From contig NZ_FNIR01000018.1 in the NCBI RefSeq assembly GCF_900103975.1, forward strand, positions 1 through 64,000: a DNA stretch of 64,000 nt. Direction: 5' to 3'. Shown here one piece after another: positions 35,472 to 45,687 of the stretch. The notes beneath the pieces are model-generated. The model was not told the origin of the DNA. It searched no databases and worked only from the letters and a program-made list of their open reading frames with translations. Source of the stretch: Klenkia soli (lineage in GTDB: Bacteria; Actinomycetota; Actinomycetes; Mycobacteriales; Geodermatophilaceae). Made by a program: the position numbers and the translations under genes. Position 1 is the first letter of the stretch. The number at the start of each line of letters is the position of its first letter.

Positions 35472-35528
35472 TGCAGAACCGCAACGGGCACACGCTGGGG
35501 TGCGGCGTGCCGCCGTTGCGGTTCTGCA
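35472..35528. terminator. Long inverted repeat between convergent genes
   Basis: A perfect 16-bp stem TGCAGAACCGCAACGG (35472-35487) with its complement at 35513-35528 and a 25-nt loop, flanked by GATCA/GATCG. It serves the response-regulator and FadE5 genes in both directions. Confidence 0.8.
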
Positions 35529-35549
35529 CGATCGACGGGGGAGCGGCCC

Positions 35550-37394
35550 CTAGAAGGCGGCTTCCGCGACGTCCATCAGGCTGTTGTCCGTGGCGTCCAC
35601 GACGGCGCGCTCGGCCGTGAGCTTCGGCAGCACCTGGGTGCAGAAGAAGCGGGTGGCGGCGAGCTTGCCCTCGTAGAAGTGCCGGTCGCGCTCGCTGACC
35701 TCGCCGGACAGCGCGGCCAACGCCACCTCGGCCTGCCGGACGAGCAGCCAGCCGGTGACCAGGTCTCCGGCGGCGAGCAGGAACCGCGAGGTGTTCTGGC
35801 CGACCAGGTAGGCGTTGCGCATGTCCTGCGCGGCCTCGCCGAGGTGGCCGAACATCGTGGTCAGCATGCCCTGGACGTCGTCCAGCGCGGTGGCCAGCAG
35901 GGCCCGCTCCTCCTTGAGCCGGCCGTTGCCGGCCTGCGCGTCGAGGGTCTGCTGGATCTGCGACGACAGCCAGCCGATGGCGACCCCGCCGTCCTTGACG
36001 ATCTTGCGGAAGAAGAAGTCCTGGCCCTGGATCGCGGTGGTGCCCTCGTAGAGCGTGTCGATCTTGGCGTCGCGCACGTACTGCTCGACGGGGTAGTCCT
36101 GCAGGAAGCCCGACCCGCCCAGCGTCTGCAGCGACTCGGCGGCCAGCAGCTGCGAGGCCCGCTCGGAGCCGTAGCCCTTCACGATCGGCAGCAGCAGGTC
36201 GTTGACCTTGGCGGCCAGCTTCGCCTCGTCGGAGTCGGCGGTGCCGGCTGCCTCGGCCTCCATGACCAGGTCGCGGAAGGTCGCGGTGTACAGGTACAGC
36301 GCCCGCAGACCCTCGACGTGCGCCTTCTGCAGCATCAGCGACCGGCGGACGTCGGGGTGGTGGGTGATCGTGACCCGCGGGGCGTCCTTCGACGTCGCGG
36401 TCATGTCCGCGCCCTGCACCCGGGTCTTGGCGTAGTCCAGCGCCACCCGGTAGCCCGCCGACAGCGTGGCGATGGCCTTGGTGCCGACGAACATGCGGGC
36501 GTACTCGATGATCCGGAACATCTGCGCGATGCCGTCGTGCACCTCGCCGACCAGCGTGCCGACCGCGGGCACCGGGCCGTCGCCGAAGGTCAGCTCGCAG
36601 GTCGTGGAGACCTTGAGGCCCATCTTCTTCTCGACGCCGGTGACGTGGGCGCCGTTGCGCTCGCCCAGCTCACCGGTCTCGAGGTCGACGTGGAACTTGG
36701 GGACGACGAACAGCGACAGCCCCTTGGTGCCCGGGCCGTGGCCCTCGGGGCGGGCCAGCACCAGGTGCACGATGTTGTCGCTCATGTCGTGCTCGGCGGA
36801 GGTGATGAACCGCTTCACGCCGTGGATGTGCCAGGTGCCGTCGGGCTGCTGCACCGCGCGGGTTCGGCCGGCGCCGACGTCGGAGCCCGCGTCGGGCTCG
36901 GTGAGCACCATGGTGGCGCCCCAGCCGCGCTCGATCATCAGCTCGGCCAGCTTCTGCTGCTCGGGGGTGCCGACCTCGTGCAGCACGGTGGCGAACGACG
37001 GCCCGGAGCCGTACATGAAGATGGCCGGGTTGGCGCCCAGGATCATCTCGTAGGCGGCCCAGCGCATGCTCGGGGGAGCGCCGAACCCGCCGAGCTCCTC
37101 GGGCAGGTCGAGGCGGAACCACTCGCCGTCGTTGATCGCCCTGATGCTCTTCTTGAACGACTCGGGCATGGTCACCGAGTGGGTGGCCGGGTCGAACACC
37201 GGCGGGTTGCGGTCGGCGTCGACGAAGCTCTCGGCCAGCGGACCCTCGGCCAGCCGGCGGACCTCCTCCAGCACGCCGCGGGCGGTCTCGGCGTCCATCT
37301 GCGCGAACGGGCCGGCACCGAACCGGTCCTTGGTCGACTGGAACTCGAAGAGGTTGAACTCGAGGTCCCGCAGGTCGGCGGTGTAGTGCCCCAT
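35550..37394 (-). CDS. fadE5: FadE5-type acyl-CoA dehydrogenase
   Basis: 614 residues from ATG 37394, matching the large FadE5 class (about 610). The acyl-CoA dehydrogenase core includes [37 protein letters not shown] and [21 protein letters not shown]. The catalytic base is probably the Glu in [18 protein letters not shown]-terminal acyl-CoA dehydrogenase-like helical domain (about 480-614) is specific to this branch. It oxidises fatty acyl-CoAs of broad length. Two palindromic sites lie directly upstream of its start. Confidence 0.92.
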   Translation of the reverse strand: MGHYTADLRDLEFNLFEFQSTKDRFGAGPFAQMDAETARGVLEEVRRLAEGPLAESFVDADRNPPVFDPATHSVTMPESFKKSIRAINDGEWFRLDLPEELGGFGAPPSMRWAAYEMILGANPAIFMYGSGPSFATVLHEVGTPEQQKLAELMIERGWGATMVLTEPDAGSDVGAGRTRAVQQPDGTWHIHGVKRFITSAEHDMSDNIVHLVLARPEGHGPGTKGLSLFVVPKFHVDLETGELGERNGAHVTGVEKKMGLKVSTTCELTFGDGPVPAVGTLVGEVHDGIAQMFRIIEYARMFVGTKAIATLSAGYRVALDYAKTRVQGADMTATSKDAPRVTITHHPDVRRSLMLQKAHVEGLRALYLYTATFRDLVMEAEAAGTADSDEAKLAAKVNDLLLPIVKGYGSERASQLLAAESLQTLGGSGFLQDYPVEQYVRDAKIDTLYEGTTAIQGQDFFFRKIVKDGGVAIGWLSSQIQQTLDAQAGNGRLKEERALLATALDDVQGMLTTMFGHLGEAAQDMRNAYLVGQNTSRFLLAAGDLVTGWLLVRQAEVALAALSGEVSERDRHFYEGKLAATRFFCTQVLPKLTAERAVVDATDNSLMDVAEAAF

Positions 37395-37435
37395 GTGCTT
37401 GCTCCCGGCGCGTCTGGCTGTCGGCGGGCCGGTTC

Positions 37436-37473
37436 GTACCCGCCGGTAACAAAGCCTATTACTCGTCGGTAAC
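37436..37473 (-). promoter_or_regulatory. Two tandem 15-bp operator-like palindromes upstream of fadE5
   Basis: GTACCCGCCGGTAAC (37436-37450) and TTACTCGTCGGTAAC (37459-37473) share TAC-C/T-CG-C/T-CGGTAAC and are 23 nt apart. Each is an imperfect dyad of TTAC-N7-GTAA type. A TetR-type lipid regulator is the natural candidate; one lies 350 bp away at 37821-38471. Confidence 0.6.
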
Positions 37474-37501
37474 AAGTGTCGAGGCGGCTCGCCCCGAGGG
37501 G

Positions 37502-37783
37502 TCAGCGTTCGCGGCGCCGGGCGCGGATGCTCAGCAGGGCCACGATCAGCGCACCGAGGACGGCGGCGGCCAGCAGGGCGACGACCAGCGGCAGGTCGAC
37601 GACGCCGAAGACCAGCGAGACGCGCACGGTCTGGGTGTTGAACACGACGAACAGCACCAGGACCACCGTCAGGGTCACCAGTGCGACCAGGGACAGGGTG
37701 CGGCCGAGGTTGCTGCCGCGGCGCTTCGCGGTGGGCGCCGGGGCGGGGGTGGTCGGGTCGCCGGCGGGGAACGAGGAGGTCAC
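37502..37783 (-). CDS. LapA-domain (DUF1049) small membrane protein
   Basis: 93 residues from GTG 37783; an in-frame start at 37804 is possible. A Pro/Ala-rich cytoplasmic N-terminus leads to two membrane helices, [20 protein letters not shown] and [20 protein letters not shown], with [17 protein letters not shown] between them (the LapA pattern), and a basic tail RARRRER. Role likely in envelope assembly, unproven here. Confidence 0.8.
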   Translation of the reverse strand: MTSSFPAGDPTTPAPAPTAKRRGSNLGRTLSLVALVTLTVVLVLFVVFNTQTVRVSLVFGVVDLPLVVALLAAAVLGALIVALLSIRARRRER

Positions 37784-37820
37784 GCGGAGGACGGTAGGGC
37801 GCAACCGGCCTCCCCGCGCG

Positions 37821-38471
37821 TCAGGCGAGGGCGACCGCCGCGTCGACCAGGCGCTCGGCCAGCTTGCGGCCGTGGCTGGCCGGGCCGTCGGGGCCGAGCA
37901 GGCCGCCGGAGAGCTGCATGCCGTCGATGATCAGGTGCAGCTGCGCGGCCAGGTCGTCGCCGTGCCCGGGGACGAGCTCCTCGGCCAGGTGCACCAGCCG
38001 CATGTGCAGCTCGTACTTGTAGTCCGCCGCGGCCGAGCGGGCCGGGTGCTGCGGGTCGTCGTACTCGCTGCTGACGTTGGTGAACGGGCAACCGCGGAAG
38101 CCGGTGCGGGTGACGTCGCGCTCGACCACGTCGACGACGGCCAGCAGGGCGCCGCGGGGGTCGTCGGCGAACTCGCCGAGCTGGGTGTCGATGTAGGCCA
38201 GCAGCGTGGCGGCCTTGCGGGAGAGGTAGGCCCCGACCAGGTCGTCCTTGCTCTTGAAGAGCCGGTAGACCGTCATCTTGCCCAGCCCGGTCTCGCGCAC
38301 CAGCTCGTCCATGCCGACGCTGCGGGAGCTGCGGCCGGCGAACAACCGCTCGGCGGTGTCCAGCACGATGGCCTGGCGCTCCTCGCGGCTGCGGCGCACC
38401 GGGATCGGTGCGGACAGCGACTCCGAGGGGTCGGCGTCGGCGCTGTAGGTGAGGGAGAGGGCGGCGGTCAC
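37821..38471 (-). CDS. TetR/AcrR family regulator
   Basis: 216 residues from GTG 38471; ATG 38531 is in frame upstream. The HTH occupies about residues 25-70 (VGMDELVRETGLGKMTVYRLFKSKDDLV quoted in part as ETGLGKMTVYRLFKSKDDLV). The C-terminal domain has GFRGCPFTNVSSEYDDPQHP, common in TetR proteins near oxidoreductases. It could control the fadE5 sites or its own promoter; the ligand is unknown. Confidence 0.87.
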   Translation of the reverse strand: MTAALSLTYSADADPSESLSAPIPVRRSREERQAIVLDTAERLFAGRSSRSVGMDELVRETGLGKMTVYRLFKSKDDLVGAYLSRKAATLLAYIDTQLGEFADDPRGALLAVVDVVERDVTRTGFRGCPFTNVSSEYDDPQHPARSAAADYKYELHMRLVHLAEELVPGHGDDLAAQLHLIIDGMQLSGGLLGPDGPASHGRKLAERLVDAAVALA

Positions 38472-38584
38472 GTCAGCGATGGTGCACGCCGACGTGACGG
38501 AGCAGTTCGCGGCACGCCGGTGTGTCGGCATGACAACGCAGCGTCATACGTACTGGTGAGCCGCCCGAGCATCGGGAGACGACT

Positions 38585-38615
38585 GGGACCGTTGTGACTG
38601 GCCGGTCACGGTCCC
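38585..38615 (-). terminator. Hairpin downstream of the minus-strand zinc operon and small ORF
   Basis: GGGACC-Gtt-GTGAC, loop TGGCCG, GTCAC-GGTCCC: an 11-bp stem with a small bulge, placed just beyond the stop at 38635. Confidence 0.6.
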
Positions 38616-38634
38616 GCGAACTCTGCCGAGGGGG

Positions 38635-38760
38635 TCAGGCCCGCCGTACCCGGCGGGGGTTCGCCAGCATCCGGGAGAGCGGGACGGCGGGGGCCTCGGC
38701 GCCCTCGGCGGGGTCGGCCGACGTGGTGCCGCTGCGCTGCGGCTGGTCCTGGTGGGTCAT
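38635..38760 (-). CDS. Possible 41-residue small protein
   Basis: ATG 38760 opens MTHQDQPQRSGTTSADPAEG... ending RMLANPRRVRRA. It has an acidic, disordered first half and a basic C-terminus. Third positions are mostly G/C and a hairpin follows, but no clear ribosome site is seen. Its DPAEGA motif recurs in the small protein at 45353-45541. Unknown function; it may be spurious. Confidence 0.4.
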   Translation of the reverse strand: MTHQDQPQRSGTTSADPAEGAEAPAVPLSRMLANPRRVRRA

Positions 38761-38825
38761 CCCCAGAGGATGCACCCGGTGACCGGGCGCTGACCAGGGG
38801 TTGCCTGCGATCTCCCTGGAAGGGG

Positions 38826-39713
38826 TCAGTGCGTGTGCTCCGGCACGGCGGGCAGCGTGTCGTGCCCACCCGTGACCGGCTCGCCCGGACGGGCGCCGTG
38901 CCGCTCCCGGGTGACGACCAGCACGACGCCCCAGATCAGGACGGCGACGCTGACCACGAAGAAGCTCGGCGGCAGGTCCACCATCGCCGACAGCACCAGG
39001 CCCACCCACACCGAGGCCAGCGCGAACCCGACCGACAGCGCCGCCACCAGCCCCGGTCGGGCGGTGAGCCGCAGCGCCGCCGCGGCCGGGGTGACCACCA
39101 GGGCGAACAGCAGCAGGGTGCCCACGACCTGCACGGCCATGGTCACCGTCAGCGCCAGCAGGACGACGAAGGCCACCCCCAGCGCGCGCACGGGCACCCC
39201 GCGGGCCTCGGCCACGGCCGGGTCGACCGAGGCGAACACCAGCGGGCGGGCGATCACCGCCAGCGCGAGCACGACGAACAGGGTGAACCCGCCGAACAGC
39301 CACAGCTGGTCGACGCTGATCGCCAGCAGGTTCCCGAACAGCACGTTCGTGGTCGTGGACGCGTTGGCCGTCGCGAGGGAGGCGAACAGCACGCCCAGAC
39401 CGGTGGCGAACGCGAGGATCGTGCCGGTGGCGATCTCGCGCTCGGCCACCCGCTTGCCGAACAGGCCGATCAGCAGCCCGCCGCCGACGCAGAACACGGC
39501 CAGGCCCAGCGTGACCGGTGCGCCGACCAGGATCGCGCCGGTGGCCCCGGGGAACCCGATGTGGGCCAGGGCGTGGGCGGCGAAGGCGTTCTGCCGGGTG
39601 ATGACGAAGTAGCCCATCAGGCCTGCGGTCAGGGCCACCAGGCTGCCGCCCACCAGGGCGTGCTGCATGAAGGTGGTCTGCAGGATCTGGAGCCAGTTCT
39701 CCTGGAAGCGCAC
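38826..39713 (-). CDS. znuB: Zinc/manganese ABC transporter permease
   Basis: 295 residues from GTG 39713. ABC-3 family with about eight membrane segments (e.g. ALVGGSLVALTAGLMGYFVI, GTLLLFALVVTPAAAALRL). The early HALAHIGFPGATGAILVG is the family's metal-path region. The C-terminus is His-bearing (GGHDTLPAVPEHTH). Last gene of the znuA-znuC-znuB order on minus. Confidence 0.9.
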   Translation of the reverse strand: MRFQENWLQILQTTFMQHALVGGSLVALTAGLMGYFVITRQNAFAAHALAHIGFPGATGAILVGAPVTLGLAVFCVGGGLLIGLFGKRVAEREIATGTILAFATGLGVLFASLATANASTTTNVLFGNLLAISVDQLWLFGGFTLFVVLALAVIARPLVFASVDPAVAEARGVPVRALGVAFVVLLALTVTMAVQVVGTLLLFALVVTPAAAALRLTARPGLVAALSVGFALASVWVGLVLSAMVDLPPSFFVVSVAVLIWGVVLVVTRERHGARPGEPVTGGHDTLPAVPEHTH

Positions 39714-39725
39714 GGGAGGGCTCCT

Positions 39726-40507
<782 letters not shown>

Positions 40508-40511
<4 letters not shown>

Positions 40512-41479
40512 TGACCCCCACCGAGTGCGTCCGCGAGCTGCTGCAGCTGGCCCAGCTGCCACTGCACGAACGAATCATCCCCGTCGGGCACCGATTCCGT
40601 GACCTCGACCACCGGGACGCCCGCGGACTCGGCCGCGGAGCGCAGCTGCTCGGGCACGCTGCCCTCGGTCTGGGTGTTGTAGACCAGCACGTCGATGCTG
40701 CCGTCGGCCAGCGCGGCCTCGAAGGCGGCGACGTCGCCCGACGACGGGTCGCTCTCGTTGCTCGCGGCGTCCCGGTAGCCCTCGGGGGTGGCGTCGGTGA
40801 GCCCGACCGCGGCGGCGGTGTAGTCGAAGACCGTCTCGGTGGCGGCGTAGGTCTTGCCGGCGGTCAGGCCCTGCAGGGTGGTCAGCTCGTCGGTGTAGGG
40901 CTGCAGGTCGGTCTGCCAGGCCGCGGCCCGGTCGGCGAAGTAGTCGGCGGCGCCGGGGGAGAGGTCGCTGAGCGCGTCGGTGATCGCCGTGGCGGTCTGC
41001 GCCACGTACTCGGGGGAGTACCAGAGGTGCGGGTTGACCGAGCCGTGGTCGGCGTCGTCCGCGTGGTCGGCGTCGTCCGAGTGGCCGTCCTCGACGCCCA
41101 CGACGTCGGCGGCGTCCACGACCGTGGGCTCGGGGTCCAGGTTGTCGACGGCGTCCGACGCCCAGTGGTCGTAGTCGGCGCCGTTGACCACGACCAGGTC
41201 GGCGTCCTCGAAGGAGGCGATGTCGCCGGTGGTGGGCTCGTAGTCGTGCGGGTCCAGGGCCGTGGAGTTGATGACGGTGGTGACGTTCGCGCAGTCGCCG
41301 CCCAGGGCCCGCACGATGTCCCCCCACTGGTTCACCGAGACGACCACGTCGAGCACGTCGCCCGGGCAGTTGGCGGCGTCGGCCTCGGTGGTGGCGGTCG
41401 AGTTGCCGCCACCCCCGCACGCGGCCAGGCCGAGGGTCGAGGCGGCCAGCAGGGCCAGGACGGTGGGACGGCGGGACAC
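40508..41479 (-). CDS. znuA: Zinc ABC transporter substrate-binding lipoprotein
   Basis: 323 residues from GTG 41479, with AGGAG 7 nt upstream. Lipobox LGLAAC (Cys21). The cluster A-1 metal-binding fold has ligand regions LDPHDYEPTTGD, VNPHLWYSPEY and ATETVFDYTAAAVGL. A His/Asp-rich loop (GHSDDADHADDADHG) near residue 150 is typical of zinc rather than manganese binders. A Zur-box-like site lies 34 nt upstream. Confidence 0.92.
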
Positions 41480-41512
41480 GATGGCGCTCCTGTGCAGCTT
41501 CTTGACAATGAT

Positions 41513-41527
41513 TCTCGGAACCAATGT
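41513..41527. promoter_or_regulatory. Zur box-like operator upstream of znuA
   Basis: TGACAATGATTCTCG resembles the bacterial Zur consensus TGAAAATGATTTTCA (11 of 15 positions). It lies in the only gap before the zinc operon, where zinc-loaded Zur would repress it. Confidence 0.65.
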
Positions 41528-41560
41528 CACCACACCGGTGCGGGCCGCGTCCAGCCGGGG

Positions 41561-42571
41561 TCACGCCAGGGCGCGCACCACCGGGTCCCAGGCGTCCAGC
41601 GGCACCCCGGTGCCCGGGTAGATGCTGAACCGGTCGACCAGGCCGTCGAACCGGGCGAGCAGGGCGGCGCCGGCCTCGGCGGGGTCGGCCACCACGGCGA
41701 AGGTGCCCAGCACCTCGTCGTCGACCAGGTCGGCCATCGCCTGCCACTTGTCCTCGCGGCGGGAGGTGGACAGCGCGTGCAGCTCGTCGCCCAGGTCGCC
41801 CCAGCCGTGCAGCTCGAGCACCGGGCGGTAGGCCGGCGTCGACCCGTAGAACGCGATCTGCCCGCGGACGGCCGCCGCCGCCCGGGCCCGCTCGGCGTCG
41901 TCCCGACCGCCGACCACGAAGCCCGGCAGGCTGACCTGCACGTCGGCCCGCGACCGCCCCGCGGTGTCCAGGCCCTCCTGCAGCGCCGGCAGGGTGCGCT
42001 CGCGCAGGTACCGCTCGGTGGTGAACGAGTGCGCCAGCAGCCCGTCGGCGGCCTCGCCCGCGAGCCGGGTCATCAGCGGGCCGACCGCGGCCAGGTGCAC
42101 CGGCGGCGGAACCCACGCGTGCCGGGCCGGGGTGAACATCGGCGTCATCAGCGTGTGCCGGTAGTGCTCGCCGCGGAACCGCAGCGGGACGTCGTCGGTC
42201 CAGGTCGCCCAGATCGCCCGCAGCGCCCCGATGTACTCCCGCATGCGGGCGGCGGGGGCCGACCACGGCATGGAGAACCGGCGCTCGACGTGCGCCTGGA
42301 TCTGGGTGCCCAGGCCCAGCACGAACCGGCCGTGGCTGTACCGCTGCAGGTCCCAGGCGGTGTAGGCCAGGGTCATCGGCGAGCGGGCGAAGGCCACCGC
42401 GATGCCCGACCCCACCGACACCCGCGTGGTGGCCAGGGCCGCGGCGTGCAGCACCAGGAACGGGTCCTGGGCCACCTCCGAGGCCCACACGCCGGCGTAG
42501 CCGCGCCCCTCGAGCTCGCTGGCCGCGGCCGCCGGGTCGTCGGCGCTGGTCAGCGAGGCGTCCAGCAGCAT
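41561..42571 (-). CDS. F420-dependent LLM class oxidoreductase (TIGR03617-like)
   Basis: 336 residues from ATG 42571, whose first base overlaps the preceding stop. Luciferase-like TIM barrel with VSVGSGIAVAFARSPM, YSHGRFVLGLGTQIQAHVER and RFSMPWSAPAARMREY, the last being characteristic of the TIGR03617 F420 branch. It probably reduces or oxidises a small lipid-like substrate using F420. Coupled to an acyl-CoA ligase. Confidence 0.87.
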   Translation of the reverse strand: MLLDASLTSADDPAAAASELEGRGYAGVWASEVAQDPFLVLHAAALATTRVSVGSGIAVAFARSPMTLAYTAWDLQRYSHGRFVLGLGTQIQAHVERRFSMPWSAPAARMREYIGALRAIWATWTDDVPLRFRGEHYRHTLMTPMFTPARHAWVPPPVHLAAVGPLMTRLAGEAADGLLAHSFTTERYLRERTLPALQEGLDTAGRSRADVQVSLPGFVVGGRDDAERARAAAAVRGQIAFYGSTPAYRPVLELHGWGDLGDELHALSTSRREDKWQAMADLVDDEVLGTFAVVADPAEAGAALLARFDGLVDRFSIYPGTGVPLDAWDPVVRALA

Positions 42572-44100
42572 CAGCGGTAGACCTCCGTCAGCCGGCGCTT
42601 GACCAGCTTGCCGGTGGCGCTGCGCGGCAGCTCGGCCTGGAACTCGATGCGCCGCGGCACCTTGTAGCCGGCCAGCCGCTCGCGGGCGAAGCCGATCAGG
42701 TCGGCGGCCAGGTCGGCCGAGGGCTCCACCCCCTCGACCGGCTGGACGACGCCCAGCACCGCCTCGCCGAGGTCGTCGTCCGGGATGCCGATGACGGCGA
42801 CGTCGGCGACCGCCGGGTGCATGACCAGGACGTCCTCGGCCTCCTGCGGGTACACGTTGACGCCGCCCGAGATGATCATGAACGCCTTGCGGTCGGTGAG
42901 GTAGAGGTAGCCCTCGTCGTCCACCCGGCCGACGTCGCCGACGGTCGACCAGGTCGGGTGGTCGGGGTGCTGCGCCTCGGCGGTCTTCCCGGGGTCGCCG
43001 TGGTAGCTGAAGGGCATCGCGTCGCGCTCGACCCAGACGGTGCCGATCTCGCCCACCGGCAGCTCGGCGCCCTCGTCGTCGCAGACGTGCAGCACGCCCA
43101 GGGCGGCCCGGCCGACGCTGCCGGGGTGAGCCAGCCAGTCCTGCGCGCCGATGATCGTGACGCCGTTGCCCTCGGTCGAGGAGTAGTACTCCTGCAGGAT
43201 CGGCCCCCACCACTCGATCATCTGCTGCTTGACCTCGACCGGGCACGGCGCGGCGGCGTGGATGGCCACCTCCTGGCTCGAGACGTCGAAGCGCTCGCGG
43301 ACCTCGGCGGGCAGCTTGAGCATGCGCACGAACATCGTCGGCACCCACTGGCTGTGCGTGATGCCGTACCGCTCGATGTGCCCGAGCGCGGTCTCGGCGT
43401 CGAACTTCGCGGCCATGACGACGGTGCCGCCCGAGCGGTGCTGCATGCCGCCGAACCGCAGCGGTGCCGCGTGGTAGAGCGGCGCGGCGGAGTAGTAGAC
43501 GGTGTCGGGGTCGAAGCCGTACAGCGGGCCGAAGACGGCCGTGAACACGTCGCCGGGCTCGTCGATGCGGTGGGTGGGCAGGTTCGGCAGCACGCCCTTC
43601 GGCCGGCCCGTGGTGCCCGAGCTGTAGAGCATGTCCGCACCCGAGGGCTGCACCGCCGGCCGCTCGGGCGAGCCGGTGGCCAGGGCGGCCTCGTAGTCGT
43701 CGAACCCCTCGACCGGTCCGCCCCAGGCCAGCCGCAGGCCCAGGTCGGGGCACAGCCGGGCGGTGTCGCGGGCCAGGGCGGCGACCCCGGCGGAGGCGAG
43801 GAGGACGGTCGCCCCGCAGTCGTCGACGATGTAGGCCGCCTCGGCCGGGGTGAGGTGGTGGTTGACCCCGGTGACGTACAGCCCCGAGCGCAGCGCGGCC
43901 CAGTAGACCTCGAAGACCTCGGGGGTGTTGTCGGCGACGAAGGCGACGTGGTCGCCGGCGCCCAGACCCTGCTGCCGGAACACGTCGGCCAGCCGGGTGG
44001 ACCGCTCGTCGAGCTCGGCGTAGGTCAGCACGGCGCCGGTCTCGGCGACGACCACGGCGGCCTTGTCGGGGGTGCGGTCGGCGTAGGTGCCGGGGTACAT
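42571..44100 (-). CDS. Acyl-CoA synthetase (AMP-forming ligase)
   Basis: 509 residues from ATG 44100. The ANL-superfamily A3 motif is MLYSSGTTGRPKGVL, A5 is YYSSTEGNG, A7 is VGDVGRVDDEGYLYLTDR and the C-terminal Lys is in RSATGKLVKRRL. It activates a carboxylic acid to its CoA ester via an acyl-AMP. Divergent from an acyl-CoA dehydrogenase 91 bp away; together with the F420 enzyme this is a catabolic or lipid-modifying set. Confidence 0.9.
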   Translation of the reverse strand: MYPGTYADRTPDKAAVVVAETGAVLTYAELDERSTRLADVFRQQGLGAGDHVAFVADNTPEVFEVYWAALRSGLYVTGVNHHLTPAEAAYIVDDCGATVLLASAGVAALARDTARLCPDLGLRLAWGGPVEGFDDYEAALATGSPERPAVQPSGADMLYSSGTTGRPKGVLPNLPTHRIDEPGDVFTAVFGPLYGFDPDTVYYSAAPLYHAAPLRFGGMQHRSGGTVVMAAKFDAETALGHIERYGITHSQWVPTMFVRMLKLPAEVRERFDVSSQEVAIHAAAPCPVEVKQQMIEWWGPILQEYYSSTEGNGVTIIGAQDWLAHPGSVGRAALGVLHVCDDEGAELPVGEIGTVWVERDAMPFSYHGDPGKTAEAQHPDHPTWSTVGDVGRVDDEGYLYLTDRKAFMIISGGVNVYPQEAEDVLVMHPAVADVAVIGIPDDDLGEAVLGVVQPVEGVEPSADLAADLIGFARERLAGYKVPRRIEFQAELPRSATGKLVKRRLTEVYR

Positions 44101-44191
44101 GGGTGTGCTCCGTCGTCGTCGGCGGGAGGGGATGCCCGGATCCTGGACGTGACTACGCTCACGGTCAACCCTGACTGTCCCGGAGGCATCG

Positions 44192-45349
44192 ATGGCGCTG
44201 GACTTCGACGAGGGCGACGAGCTGCGCGACCTGCGTGCGGCGGTCGCCGACCTGGCCGGCCGGTACGGGCACGCCTGGTTCCTGGAGCAGGCCCGCACCG
44301 GCGGCACGGTGCAGGCGCTGTGGGACGAGGCGGGCAAGGCCGGGTTCCTGGGCGTCAACCTGCCCGAGGAGCACGGCGGCGGTGGCGGCGGCATGGTCGA
44401 GCTGGCCGTGGTGCTCGAGGAGCTCGGCGCGGCCGGCTGCCCGCTGCTGATGATGGTGGTCAGCCCCGCGATCTGCGGCACGATCATCACCCGCTACGGC
44501 ACCCCCGAGCAGCGCGACCGCTGGCTGCCCGGCATCGCCGACGGCTCGCTGACCATGGCCTTCGCCATCACCGAGCCCGACGCCGGGTCCAACAGCCACG
44601 AGATCACCACCACCGCCCGGCGCGAGGGCGACGGGTGGGTGCTGAGCGGCCAGAAGATCTGGATCAGCGGGGTCGACGTCGCCGACGCCGTCCTCGTGGT
44701 CGCCAAGCTCGCCGGCTCGGCCAAGGGCACGCTGCGGCCGGCGCTGTTCGTCGTCCCCACCGATGCCCCCGGCCTGTCGCGCACGCCGATCCCGATGGAG
44801 CTGGTCAGCCCGGACAACCAGTTCCAGCTCTTCCTGGACGACGTCCGGTTGCCCGCCGACGCCCTGGTCGGCTCACCCGACGCCGGCATCGCGCAGCTGT
44901 TCGCCGGCCTCAACCCGGAGCGGGTCATGGGGGCCGCGTACTCGCTGGGCACCGCCCGGCTGGCGCTGGACCGGGCCGCCGCCTACGCCCGCGACCGCCG
45001 GGTGTGGGGCACGCCGATCGGCGCCCACCAGGGCGTCTCGCACCCGCTGGCCGCCGCCCAGGTCGAGGTGGAGCTGGCCCGGCTGATGATGCTGAAGGCG
45101 GCGTGGCTCATCGACCACGGCGAGGACGCCGGCACCGCGGCCAACAGCGCCAAGTACGCCGCCGCCGAGGCCGTGGTGCACGCCGTGGACGCCGCCGTGC
45201 AGACCCACGGCGGGTCGGGGCTGTCGCAGGAGAACGGCATCGGCGCGCTGGTCACGGCGTCGCGGTTCTCCCGCATCGCGCCGGTCAGCCGCGAGATGGT
45301 GCTGAACTTCGTCGCCCAGCACGACCTCCGGCTGCCGCGCTCGTACTGA
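44192..45349 (+). CDS. Acyl-CoA dehydrogenase
   Basis: 385 residues from ATG 44192, with GGAGG 8 nt upstream. FAD-dependent acyl-CoA dehydrogenase fold: AFAITEPDAGSNSHEITTTA, WVLSGQKIWISGVD, DRRVWGTPIGAHQGVSHPLA and VQTHGGSGLSQENG. Divergent from the ligase, consistent with oxidising the acyl-CoA it makes. Confidence 0.9.
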   Translation: MALDFDEGDELRDLRAAVADLAGRYGHAWFLEQARTGGTVQALWDEAGKAGFLGVNLPEEHGGGGGGMVELAVVLEELGAAGCPLLMMVVSPAICGTIITRYGTPEQRDRWLPGIADGSLTMAFAITEPDAGSNSHEITTTARREGDGWVLSGQKIWISGVDVADAVLVVAKLAGSAKGTLRPALFVVPTDAPGLSRTPIPMELVSPDNQFQLFLDDVRLPADALVGSPDAGIAQLFAGLNPERVMGAAYSLGTARLALDRAAAYARDRRVWGTPIGAHQGVSHPLAAAQVEVELARLMMLKAAWLIDHGEDAGTAANSAKYAAAEAVVHAVDAAVQTHGGSGLSQENGIGALVTASRFSRIAPVSREMVLNFVAQHDLRLPRSY

Positions 45350-45352
45350 GGG

Positions 45353-45541
45353 TCAGGCCTCGCTGATCCGGTTGGCGGGGTCGACGCCCGAGGCGGCGTC
45401 GGCCTCGTCGTCGGTCGTGCCGGCGGTCGGGTCGGCGCCCTCGGCGGGCTGCTCGGCGTGCGGGGTGCGCCCGGCGTCGGCAGTGGTGTCGGTGTCGGCG
45501 CCCTCGGCGGGGTCCTCGGCGTGCGGTGTGCTCTCGGTCAT
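45353..45541 (-). CDS. Small acidic, internally repeated protein (62 residues)
   Basis: ATG 45541 opens MTESTPHAEDPAEGADTD. The unit TPHAE-D/Q-PAEGAD occurs twice (about residues 5-15 and 26-36). It is rich in Asp, Glu, Ala and Thr, so it is probably disordered. Codon bias is right for the host, and a hairpin lies behind its 5' side. It is convergent with the acyl-CoA dehydrogenase, 3 nt from its stop. Unknown function. Confidence 0.5.
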   Translation of the reverse strand: MTESTPHAEDPAEGADTDTTADAGRTPHAEQPAEGADPTAGTTDDEADAASGVDPANRISEA

Positions 45542-45653
45542 GCCCCTGGTCCTGCCCGCCGGGTGCGCGGGCCAACCTTCCCGGGCGCCGACGGGCGCGT
45601 CTCCCTGCGCCGACGTCCGTCCCCCGCCACCAGATCTGGGCGAGGGGGAGGGA

Positions 45654-45678
45654 CGATGATCAGGGCCCCTGATCATCG
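45654..45678. terminator. Short hairpin downstream of ribokinase
   Basis: CGATGATCAGG / CCTGATCATCG, an 11-bp perfect stem with a 3-nt loop, 9 nt beyond the rbsK stop. Confidence 0.7.
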
Positions 45679-45687
45679 CTGCGCGGG

